A stretch of DNA of 40,314 bases, from assembly GCF_019090165.1 (NCBI RefSeq), contig NZ_JAHRIB010000197.1, positions 1 to 40,314 on the forward strand, in the 5' to 3' direction. The notes under the pieces are model-generated. The model was not told the origin of the DNA. It made no database searches and saw only the letters and a list, made by a program, of their open reading frames with translations. Both the position numbers and the translations under genes were made by a program. This DNA is from Streptomyces sp. BV286 (GTDB lineage Bacteria; Actinomycetota; Actinomycetes; Streptomycetales; Streptomycetaceae). Positions 23,329 to 30,371 of the stretch are shown here, one piece after another (within the stretch, counting starts at the first letter, position 1; each line of letters begins with the position of its first letter).

Positions 23329-23526
23329 TCACCTGCTGTCTCGGCACACCCAGACCTGTTCGAAGGCGCCAGACTCGATGTGAGTGAAGTCGTACACCGC
23401 CTCGTTCGGGACGACCTCGGTGATCCGGCCGTCCGCAGGGATGTTGGCGCGATGGTTGGGCCCCCAGGCAGCCGCGCATCGCATACTTCGGCCGTACTCT
23501 CGCCTTACAGCAAAGCATTCTTTCAC
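23329..23526 (-). other. Short open frame, possible remnant of a secreted protein
   Basis: The minus frame reads MRCAAAWGPNHRANIPADGR, then ITEVVPNEAVYDFTHIESGA and FEQVWVCRDSR, ending at TGA (23329). It has two cysteines and an SH3-like flavour (GxVxxVVPNxxxYDF...WVCR). The first residues are not convincing and no signal peptide is present, so it may be the C-terminal part of a lost small secreted protein. Low confidence. Confidence 0.3.
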
Positions 23527-23545
23527 TCCGGCCGACGCTGGCGTA

Positions 23546-24682
23546 TCACTTCACGGACACCTTCATTCTGAACAGTTTCTCTGCATTTCGGAACGCAATC
23601 TTCTCCTTGTCTTCGCGTGGCAAATCAACTCCGCGGAACCAGTCGGTCTGCTCCTTTATGTCCGCGAACGGGTAGTCGGTTGCGAACATCACTCGATCCA
23701 CGCTGATGTACTTCAGCAGGAGATCGAGCAGTTCGGTCTGGGGGAATGCGCTGGTTGTGACCCAGAAGTTGTCCTTGAAGTATTGCCCGATGGGCTTCTC
23801 GAGCGAGTCTTTGGTCGGCTCGCCCATGTCATTGACGATCCGCTCGTAGTAGAAGGGAAGACCTTCGCCCATGTGGCCGATGATGATTTTTAGTTTGGGG
23901 AATCTGTCGAAAACCCCGTACGTGATCATCCGAACGCATTGGGTCAGCACCTCCTGGTGCCAGCCATATCCAGACCCGCTGAAAATGTAGTCTTGGTACT
24001 CCTCCGTGTATTTAGACCGTGTGGTGCTGTAGTAGATCTTGAAGACCTCGTCAGCTGGATAGCCGGGATGCAGGTAGATCGGCACATCGAGAGAAACGGC
24101 ACGTGCCAGCACAGGCTCGAAATCGGGGTGATCGAGATACTTCTTCGCGATGTGTCCGTTGGTCAGTGCACCCAAGAAGCCATCTTCCCGAACCGAGCGT
24201 TCCAGTTCGTCCGCCGCCGCCTCCGGGCTCCGCAAGGGCAAGGTGGCGAAAGCCTTGAAGCGGCCCGGATATTTGGCGATTGGCCCGTCTGCAAGTTGCC
24301 GGTTGAGGCGATAGGCAAGGTCGATGCCCTTTTGCCCAGGGACATTTTGTACGGAAGGTGTATGAGCGGAGAGGATTTGAACGTTGAGTCCCCCCGCATC
24401 CATATCGCCGATGCGGCGTTGGCCTAGATCCGAAAGGCCAATTTCCTCAAGGAACGCTATGTGATCCTGATTGATGGAGTTCAGTTTCAACAACGTGGGA
24501 GTCGAAAAGGTCTCCTCTGTGCCGATGAAGGGCAGGTCCTGGTCCCGCCGTGAAATGTCCGAAGTCTTGTCCGAAGTCTCGTCCTCGTCCACTGCCGAGG
24601 CAATGGCATGCGTGGACAAGCCGGCACCAATGCCAAGTGCCGTGGAGGCGGCTAGAAAGCCGCGGCGTCCCATGGACTTCAT
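23546..24682 (-). CDS. Tat-exported amidohydrolase-fold decarboxylase-like protein
   Basis: The 378-residue protein starts MKSMGRRGFLAASTALGIGA, a twin-arginine (Tat) signal peptide with cleavage near THAIASA. The rest is an amidohydrolase_2 barrel of the ACMSD/gamma-resorcylate/5-carboxyvanillate decarboxylase group. Metal-site motifs are FIGTEETFSTP (Glu in place; the usual E-x-H reads E-x-T), DVPIYLHPGYP (His), KLKIIIGHMGEGLPFYYERI (His) and RVMFATDYPF (Asp). The E-E-T/A-F form resembles LigW-type 5-carboxyvanillate decarboxylases rather than EEHF enzymes. Relatives are cytoplasmic; an exported form is unusual. The gene is markedly AT-richer than its surroundings (26 G/C in the 60 bases from 23881) with codons such as AAA and ATT, pointing to recent transfer. 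It probably acts on an aromatic acid outside the membrane; the substrate is unknown. Confidence 0.8.
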   Translation of the reverse strand: MKSMGRRGFLAASTALGIGAGLSTHAIASAVDEDETSDKTSDISRRDQDLPFIGTEETFSTPTLLKLNSINQDHIAFLEEIGLSDLGQRRIGDMDAGGLNVQILSAHTPSVQNVPGQKGIDLAYRLNRQLADGPIAKYPGRFKAFATLPLRSPEAAADELERSVREDGFLGALTNGHIAKKYLDHPDFEPVLARAVSLDVPIYLHPGYPADEVFKIYYSTTRSKYTEEYQDYIFSGSGYGWHQEVLTQCVRMITYGVFDRFPKLKIIIGHMGEGLPFYYERIVNDMGEPTKDSLEKPIGQYFKDNFWVTTSAFPQTELLDLLLKYISVDRVMFATDYPFADIKEQTDWFRGVDLPREDKEKIAFRNAEKLFRMKVSVK

Positions 24683-24759
24683 GTCAGTCTCTCCTCAGGT
24701 GTTTGTGTGGTGCGGTATCCGTGCGGTATCCGTCTGCGAGATGCTTCAGATCGTCCCTT

Positions 24760-24990
24760 TCATCCCTTCGTCGTTACCAGGCGCGCCCAGGTGTCCACCC
24801 ACGCCGCGTCCCCCTCTCCGACCTCGGCGTCGGCCACGTCGGCTCCGCCGAAACACAGCCAGCCGAGACCAGGTGTCTTCGCGTCCTGCTCGCGCACCGC
24901 GGCAGCGCTCAGGTGGAGGAACCGCTCGCCGGTGCGCAGCGGCTGTGGTGGAGCTGACGACCGCCCGCGTGCGCGCTGCGCGGGCCGGCC
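24760..24990 (-). pseudogene. Unidentified C-terminal remnant
   Basis: The minus frame ends with PLRTGERFLHLSAAAVREQD, AKTPGLGWLCFGGADVADAE and VGEGDAAWVDTWARLVTTKG, then a stop at 24760. It looks like genuine protein, but upstream of about 24990 the frame loses that character. There is no plausible start. It is probably the tail of a gene interrupted by rearrangement. I cannot name the family. The rest of 24683-25227 holds nothing that I can support. Confidence 0.35.
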
Positions 24991-25227
24991 GCGGCGGACC
25001 CCGCACTGTTGTCGGCGTGTGACCCCGCATGCGGCGACAGGGAACGCCGTTGCCAGCGCCCTGGTGGCCGCCTCGAACCGCAACCGGCCGGGCTGCGCTG
25101 TCCCCGGATGGTGCTGCGTCGGCTGCCATCACTAGCCTTCTGCACACGGGTTGCATCGCTTATCCGCATGCCTATTTCCTACCGAGCGAGCCTGAGACGA
25201 ACGTTAGAGAGCTGCTCACGCGTTCTG

Positions 25228-25550
25228 CTAAATGATCAGTTGTGGGAGCTTCTGGAGCCGTTGCTTCCGCCGTGGCCCGATGAAGGCGATCGGTCCGCGG
25301 CCGGTGCCGGATCGGCAGTGCCTGCAGGGCATCTTGTACGGGCTGCATACCGGGATCGGCTGGGAAGACCTTCCGCAGGAACTCGGCTTCAGGTCAGGCA
25401 TGACGTGCTGGCGGCGGATCAAGCGGTGGATCAACGCCGGGTGTTCGACGATCTGTATCGGATCCTGCTTGCCCAGCTGAACGCGGCAAACGAGATCGAC
25501 TGGCCCCGGGCGGAGATCGACGGCAGCCACATCGAGACGAAAGAGGGGGT
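25228..25550 (+). pseudogene. IS5-type transposase fragment A
   Basis: Pieces in three frames make up the N-terminal half of an IS5-type transposase: LNDQLWELLEPLLPPWP, PRPVPDRQCLQGILYGLHTG, IGWEDLPQELGFRSGMTCWR, RIKRWINAG, VFDDLYRILLAQLNAANEID and WPRAEIDGSHIETKEG. Frameshifts fall near 25280 and 25440. The sequence stops matching at the first catalytic motif (IDGSHI) and joins a second fragment in the opposite orientation. The remaining catalytic domain is absent. Confidence 0.8.
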
Positions 25551-25926
25551 TCCGGACCTTGAGTTCGCCCCCATTTCCAGCCCTCACGTGAGCGGAGTCG
25601 AGGACCACGCGCGAGACGTCGATGAGGCCGGCGTCATCGAGTCGGTGCAGCACCGCCGCGTGCGGCCGGCCCCACACCCCGGCCCGCGACCAGATCAGGA
25701 ACCGGCGGTGCGCGGTCGACTTCGGTGTCCCCAAACACGGCGGCAGACCCCGCCAGGCACAATCGCTGATCAGCACGTAGATGATCGCCGCGAACAGCGC
25801 CTCGTCAGGCGTGTCCTGCGTTCCGCCGCGCTGTGGCCGCACCTTCGACGGTGGGATCAGCGACTCGGCAATCTCCCGCAGCCCGTCCGGAACAATGCAA
25901 CTCCACGTACCCCGCCCCACGAACAA
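25548..25926 (-). pseudogene. IS5-type transposase fragment B
   Basis: On the minus strand from about 25926: MFVGRGTWSCIVPDGLREIA, ESLIPPSKVRPQRGGTQDTP, DEALFAAIIYVLISDCAWRG, LPPCLGTPKSTAHRRFLIWS, HAAVLHRLDDAGLIDVSRVV and LDSAHVRAGNGGE. This is the N-terminal half of a different IS5-subgroup transposase (compare DCAWRxLP). It ends at the first catalytic Asp motif (LDSAHVRA), exactly where fragment A on the other strand also ends. After that the frame continues only as the shadow of fragment A. Confidence 0.8.
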
Positions 25927-25953
25927 CCCAGCGAGCGATCACCACACAGGACA

Positions 25954-26117
25954 CCGTGGCTGGTCGCACCGCTGCTGCCGTCGTTCAACTCCCGTCCGCA
26001 GGGCGGCGGGACCGCTCCGTGTGACGAGCGTGCCGTGTTCACGGCGGTCGGTGCTGACCAGCGGGTGCGCGTGGCGGCATCTGCCGGAGACGTTCGGCGC
26101 CTCGCCCGCGACCGCGA
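25954..26117 (+). pseudogene. IS5-type transposase fragment C
   Basis: The plus strand encodes PWLVAPLLPSFNSRPQGGGT, APCDERAVFTAV and, after a small deletion near 26050, VLTSGCAWRHLPETFGASPA. This is the N-terminal domain of a third IS5-type transposase, related to fragment B but not identical. It is cut at about 26117, where an IS110 fragment in the opposite orientation begins. Confidence 0.75.
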
Positions 26118-26295
26118 CCAGCACTGTTCCGTGCTTGGCCTGGAGTTTCGCGAACAGTTCGCGGAGCTTGGGTCCGGTGTTGGGCAGCCGCTTGCCGAAG
26201 GCTTTCTTCCCGGCGGGTGTGACGGCGGTGGCGTGGTGTTCGCCCTTGCCGACGTCCAGGACGAGGAAGACGTCGATGCCGCCGGTGTCGATCAC
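26115..26295 (-). pseudogene. IS110-family transposase N-terminal fragment
   Basis: Reading leftward from GTG 26295: VIDTGGIDVFLVLDVGKGEH, HATAVTPAGKKAFGKRLPNT and GPKLRELFAKLQAKHGTVLV. This is the start of an IS110-type DEDD transposase (first Asp in LDVGKGEHHA). The match stops at TVLV, about 26117, in a stretch with repeated GCGACC that may have served as microhomology for the join with fragment C. A GGAGGGG upstream of the GTG would have served as ribosome binding site. Confidence 0.8.
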
Positions 26296-26560
26296 GTGCA
26301 GGCCCCTCCGGTCGCGCTTTCCGTCCGGCCTTGCCTCGGCATCGAGCTGCCACATCCACGTTACGGAGAGCTCTTCCGGCTCGGGTGAAGCCGGTGCTCA
26401 AGCCCTTCATCAGCGGTCCGTCGATGCCTCCGGGCCCGGTGACACCCCCCCGGATCATCAACAACAGGAGGGGGAAGTCATGCCGGACCCGAAGGCCGGA
26501 GGCCCCATCGCGGAGCCACGAAAACGGTAACGGGGGGTCGGAACAGGGCCCGCGAGCGGG

Positions 26561-27559
26561 TCAGAGCGCGGCGGCCGCGCTGTGCAGGTTCTTGGCCGCC
26601 AGGGCGAGTCCCTCGGTCTGGGAGTAGGCCGCGTCCTCGTGTTCGATGTTCACGGCCATGTCCGGGTCGATCTGCGCGAGGGCCCGCAGGAACTCGGTCC
26701 AGTAGGGCACGTCGTTGCCGTTGCCGACGGCGACGAACTTCCACGCAGGGTTCTCCGGCCAGGCGTTGCACCAGAACCCGTAGCCGGTGGGCACCTTGTC
26801 GGCCGCGTCGGCGGGCACGCGGGTGAACGACGTGTCCAGTACGCCACGGATGTCGGCGCCGGCGCAGAGCGTCGCGTCCTTCGCGGCGGCGTGGAACACC
26901 AGCGGGCCCAGCCACTTGATCGAGGCGACGATGTCCATGCCCTGCCACATCAGGTGGGAGGGGTCCATCTCCGCGCCGACGTTCGTCAGGGCGCCCGCGT
27001 CGACCAGCCGCTTGAGGGTGACGGGGGAGAACACCACGTTGTGCGGGTGCATCTCGATGGCGACCCGGACGTCGTTCTCCCGGGCCAGCGCGTCGATCTC
27101 CTTCCAGAACTCGACGGCGATGCCCCACTGGTAGTCCAGGACGTCCATGTAGACGCCGTCCCACGGGTTCACGACCCAGGACGGGTACTTGGCGTCCGGG
27201 TCGGAGCCCGGGGTGCCGGACATCGTGACGACGTGCTTCACACCGAGCAGGCCCGCGAGACGGATCGTGCGGCGCAGGTCGTCGGCGTGCTTGGGCCCGA
27301 CTCCCGGCAGCGGGTTGAGCGGGTTGCCGTTGCAGTTGAGCCCGGTCAGTTCCAGCCCACGCTCGGCGAAGGTCGCCAGGTACTCCTCGCGCGCCTTGGC
27401 CGAGGACAGCAGCAGGTCGACGGGGCAGTGCGGGGAGGGGATGAAGCCACCGGTGTTGACCTCTACCGAGGTCAGCCCGTTCTCCTTGAGGATGTCCAGG
27501 GCCTCGGGGAGGGTCCGGTCGTGCAGACAGGCGGTGTAGGCGCCGAGCTTGAGGGCCAT
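26561..27559 (-). CDS. Sugar phosphate isomerase/epimerase (AP_endonuc_2 fold)
   Basis: The 332-residue protein is a xylose-isomerase-like TIM barrel: KLGAYTACLHDRTLPEALDI, GLTSVEVNTGGFIPSPHCPV, LELTGLNCNGNPLNPLPGVG, GVKHVVTMSGTPGSDPDAKY, VRVAIEMHPHNVVFSPVTLK, LTNVGAEMDPSHLMWQGMDI, PLVFHAAAKDATLCAG and AVNIEHEDAAYSQTEG. Glu and His residues in IEMHPHN, EMDPSH, VFHAAAKD and NIEHED form the usual divalent-metal site. It is the last gene of the inositol unit, 35 bases after the Gfo/Idh/MocA oxidoreductase gene, a pairing often seen for inositol or other polyol conversion. It is distinct from the IolH-like protein at 36877 and does not look like a standard IolE, although an IolE- or IolI-type step is possible. 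Confidence 0.85.
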   Translation of the reverse strand: MALKLGAYTACLHDRTLPEALDILKENGLTSVEVNTGGFIPSPHCPVDLLLSSAKAREEYLATFAERGLELTGLNCNGNPLNPLPGVGPKHADDLRRTIRLAGLLGVKHVVTMSGTPGSDPDAKYPSWVVNPWDGVYMDVLDYQWGIAVEFWKEIDALARENDVRVAIEMHPHNVVFSPVTLKRLVDAGALTNVGAEMDPSHLMWQGMDIVASIKWLGPLVFHAAAKDATLCAGADIRGVLDTSFTRVPADAADKVPTGYGFWCNAWPENPAWKFVAVGNGNDVPYWTEFLRALAQIDPDMAVNIEHEDAAYSQTEGLALAAKNLHSAAAAL

Positions 27560-27594
27560 GTGTCTCTTCTTTCTCTTCAGGCTCTACGAGGGGG

Positions 27595-28791
27595 TCAGGC
27601 GGCGGGCGGGACCGTGACGGCGGCACCGCCGGCCCGGGACGACTCGACGACGGCCCGGATGATCTCCATGGTCCGCAGAGCGTCGGCGAAGGTGGCGCAG
27701 GCCGGCCTCGGGTCGGCGGCGCCCGCGACCTGGTCGAGGAAGGCGCGGGCCTGGTAGGTGAAGTTGTCGGCGTTGCTGGCGCCCACACCCGGCGCCTCCA
27801 TCGGGACCCCGCCCGCGAAGTACGGCATTTGTGGACCGGCGATGATTTGCCGGGCACCGCGCGTACGGGCCTCGGGCTGGGCGTCGTCGAAGAGGTACTC
27901 GGCGGGCCTGTGCTGGTCGAACGCGGCCCGGCCGCCGAGGCCCAGGACGTCGAAGGCGAGCCCGTTGGGCAGGCCGAAGCCGGTGCGCGTCACCGAGAAG
28001 GTGCCCACGAGCCCCGACTCGAAGCGGGCGGTGAAGGACGCGGTGTCCTCGTTCTCCACCTCGCCGAACTCGTCGGAGACAGGCGCGGTGTTGTGCCCGA
28101 TCACAGCGCCCAGCGGCAGGGGCCGCTTGGTGATCTGCGTTGACAGTGAGGCACCGGAGACCGAGGTGATGGGGCCGGCGACGTACTCGGCGACGTCGAT
28201 GACGTGCGAGCCGACGTCACCGAGGGCACCGGAACCGGGGCCGCCCTTGAACCGCCAGGTCAGCGGGCCATTGGGGTCGGTCGCGTAGTCGCACCAGTAC
28301 CGGCCGCTGAACAGTGAGAGATCGCCCAGCTCGGCGCGCCGGACATGCTCTCGGATCGCCGCGATGCCCGGGGAACGCCGGAAGGTGTACCCGACAGCGG
28401 TCACGACCTCGGCGGTGCGCTCCAACTCGGCCATCGCGCGGGCGTCCTCCAACGACCCGGCCAGCGGCTTCTCGCACAGCACGTGCTTGCCCGCGGCGAC
28501 CAGCGCCTCCGCGATCGGACGGTGCAGGGCGTTGCCCACGACGATGCTGACGGCATCGATCGTCGGGTCCTCGACGACGGCCTCCCAGCTCGGGAGCGCC
28601 TTCTCGTACCCGTAGCGGCGGGCGGCATCCTCGCCGAGTGCGACGTTGGCGTCGGCGATCGCGGCCAGGCGGACCGGCGGCAGGCCGGCACCGAAGACCG
28701 TGTTGACGTTGCGGTAGCCGGCGGCATGGCTGCGGCCGGCCATGCCGGCTCCGATCACCGCGACGGAGATGGGTTTGGCGGACGTGGTCAT
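27595..28791 (-). CDS. Gfo/Idh/MocA-family NAD(P)-dependent oxidoreductase
   Basis: From ATG 28791 the protein has 398 residues. The N-terminal Rossmann fold reads ISVAVIGAGMAGRSHAAGYR, then IADANVALGEDAARRYG, VVEDPTIDAVSIVVGNALHR and the family hallmark HVLCEKPLAGSLEDAR (catalytic EKP). The C-terminal domain contains GGPGSGALGDVGSHVIDVAE, with the catalytic Asp/His pair, and a long beta sheet up to the end. Such enzymes oxidise myo-inositol, scyllo-inositol or related sugars at C2; this one is a candidate for the inositol dehydrogenase step, but it is longer than typical IolG (about 340). The open frame extends far upstream without a start signal. Its gene lies between the MFS permease and the isomerase. 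Confidence 0.9.
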   Translation of the reverse strand: MTTSAKPISVAVIGAGMAGRSHAAGYRNVNTVFGAGLPPVRLAAIADANVALGEDAARRYGYEKALPSWEAVVEDPTIDAVSIVVGNALHRPIAEALVAAGKHVLCEKPLAGSLEDARAMAELERTAEVVTAVGYTFRRSPGIAAIREHVRRAELGDLSLFSGRYWCDYATDPNGPLTWRFKGGPGSGALGDVGSHVIDVAEYVAGPITSVSGASLSTQITKRPLPLGAVIGHNTAPVSDEFGEVENEDTASFTARFESGLVGTFSVTRTGFGLPNGLAFDVLGLGGRAAFDQHRPAEYLFDDAQPEARTRGARQIIAGPQMPYFAGGVPMEAPGVGASNADNFTYQARAFLDQVAGAADPRPACATFADALRTMEIIRAVVESSRAGGAAVTVPPAA

Positions 28792-28814
28792 GGCGGGGCC
28801 TTTCGAAAGGAAGG

Positions 28815-28865
28815 GACGTGTCGCAGGGAGGGATGTGTCGACGGGAGAGACGTGTCGACGGGAGG
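28815..28865. repeat. 17-bp tandem repeat, three copies
   Basis: GACGTGTCGCAGGGAGG, GATGTGTCGACGGGAGA and GACGTGTCGACGGGAGG follow one another without gaps between the MFS gene stop (28872) and the oxidoreductase start (28791). On the transcribed strand this part of the mRNA leader is C-rich, with CGTCGACACG units. It may be a slipped duplication; any role in translation or mRNA processing is unknown. Confidence 0.8.
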
Positions 28866-28871
28866 GCGTGG

Positions 28872-30314
28872 TCAGGTGGCGTACTGCCGACGGAAGTGGC
28901 TCTCGATAGCTTCCATCGAGCGGCCCCGGGTCTCGGGAACGGTGCGCACGTAGTACGCGATCGTGGCGGCGTTGATCGCGGCGAAGATCAGGAACGTGGC
29001 CCCGCCGATCGTGTCGATCAGCGGCGGGAACACCAGCGTGACGACGAAGTTGGCCATCCAGGTGCCGAAGACGGCCGTGCCCATCGCGAAGCCGCGCAGG
29101 CGGAGCGGGAAGATCTCCGAGAGCATCAGCCAGAACACGGTCGCGATGCAGCCCTGCATGAACAGCAGGAAGGTCAGCATGGACGCCAGCACGAGATAAC
29201 TGCGGACGGTCGACTCGGGCAGGGCCAGGAAACAGAAGGCGATCAGCACCAGCGAGACGGTGACGCCGGCCTGCCCGGTCAGCAGCATGGGGCGCCGGCC
29301 GAACCGGCTGAGCAGCCACATGCCGGTCGAGACCGCGAGCACCGCCACGACACCGTTGGCGATGGTGGCCGTGAGCGCTGCCTCTGTGCCGAGGCCGGTG
29401 TCCAGCAGGATCGTCGGCGCGAAGTACATGATCGAGTTGACGCCGGTGAGCTGGGTCAGGGCGGCCAGCCCGAACCCGAACGTCACGATGCGCCGTACCC
29501 AGGGTGTGCCCAAGTCCCGCCATCCGGCCCGCGGTTCATGGGCGTCGGCGGTGACACGTCGCTTGATCTCGGAGAACTCCGCGTCGACGACCTGCTCGTC
29601 GCGGATCCGGCTCAGCGTGCGGGCGGCGTCCTCGAACCGGCCGCGGGAGGCCAGCCAGCGAGGCGACTCGGGCACGAACAGAGTCCCGAACCACAGCAGC
29701 ACGGCCGGAATCGTGGCGATCGCGAGCATCCAGCGCCACACGCCGCCCTCGTCCACGGTGTTGGCCATGATCGCGTTCGACGTGTAGGCCAGCAACTGGC
29801 CGGTCACGATCATCAGTTCGTTCTGGGTCACGAGGCGGCCGCGGTGCTCGGCGGGGGCCAGCTCGGCGATGAACACCGGCACCGTCGCGGACGCTCCGCC
29901 CACGGCGAGTCCGAGCAGCACCCGGAACAGCACCATCACCGTGACGTCGGGTGCGAGCGCGGTGCCCAGCGCGCCGATGAAGAACAGCACGGCCAGTCCG
30001 AGGATCGTCCGCTTGCGCCCGTAGCGGTCGCAGAGACGGCCGCCGAACAGGGCCCCGAACGCCGCGCCGAGCACGAGTGACGACGCGACGACCCCTTCGG
30101 TCAGCGGGCTGAGACCCAGCCCGCCGTCCTCGGGCGCACGGGCCATGAAGGGAAGCGCGCCGGAGATGACACCGGTGTCGTAGCCGAAGAGAAGTCCACC
30201 GAAGGTGGCGATGACGGTGATGGTCCGTAGTCGCCGGTAGACCCGGCGGGAGGGGTTGTCCGCGTTGGTGGTGCTTGGTGTGGGGGCCTCAGTCGCGTCG
30301 TCCCTGACGTCCAT
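28872..30314 (-). CDS. MFS sugar-porter family permease, probable inositol uptake
   Basis: With ATG 30314 (AGGAGG five bases upstream) the protein has 480 residues and twelve membrane helices. It carries the sugar-porter signatures GGLLFGYDTGVISGALPF (helix 1), GGRLCDRYGRKRTI (loop 2-3), VPVFIAELAPAEHRG, PESPRWLASRGR (end of helix 6), LTGVNSIMYFAP (helix 7), LSEIFPLRLRG and PETRGRSMEAIE (after helix 12). These place it with proton-coupled symporters such as IolT, XylE and GalP. Position between the methylmalonate-semialdehyde dehydrogenase gene and a Gfo/Idh/MocA gene makes myo-inositol the likely substrate. The cluster also has an ABC importer, so there would be two uptake routes. An ATG two codons upstream is less well placed. 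Confidence 0.9.
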   Translation of the reverse strand: MDVRDDATEAPTPSTTNADNPSRRVYRRLRTITVIATFGGLLFGYDTGVISGALPFMARAPEDGGLGLSPLTEGVVASSLVLGAAFGALFGGRLCDRYGRKRTILGLAVLFFIGALGTALAPDVTVMVLFRVLLGLAVGGASATVPVFIAELAPAEHRGRLVTQNELMIVTGQLLAYTSNAIMANTVDEGGVWRWMLAIATIPAVLLWFGTLFVPESPRWLASRGRFEDAARTLSRIRDEQVVDAEFSEIKRRVTADAHEPRAGWRDLGTPWVRRIVTFGFGLAALTQLTGVNSIMYFAPTILLDTGLGTEAALTATIANGVVAVLAVSTGMWLLSRFGRRPMLLTGQAGVTVSLVLIAFCFLALPESTVRSYLVLASMLTFLLFMQGCIATVFWLMLSEIFPLRLRGFAMGTAVFGTWMANFVVTLVFPPLIDTIGGATFLIFAAINAATIAYYVRTVPETRGRSMEAIESHFRRQYAT

Positions 30315-30371
30315 GGCCACCTCCTGGCAGTTGTCGTGGGGGAGTTGTGCTCCTGCGGGAAGGGCGAACCG

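Noticed and set aside
27595..29523. 642-aa extension of the Gfo/Idh/MocA frame upstream of 28791
   Set aside because: The upstream part is a shadow of the MFS gene; the Rossmann fold begins right after ATG 28791.
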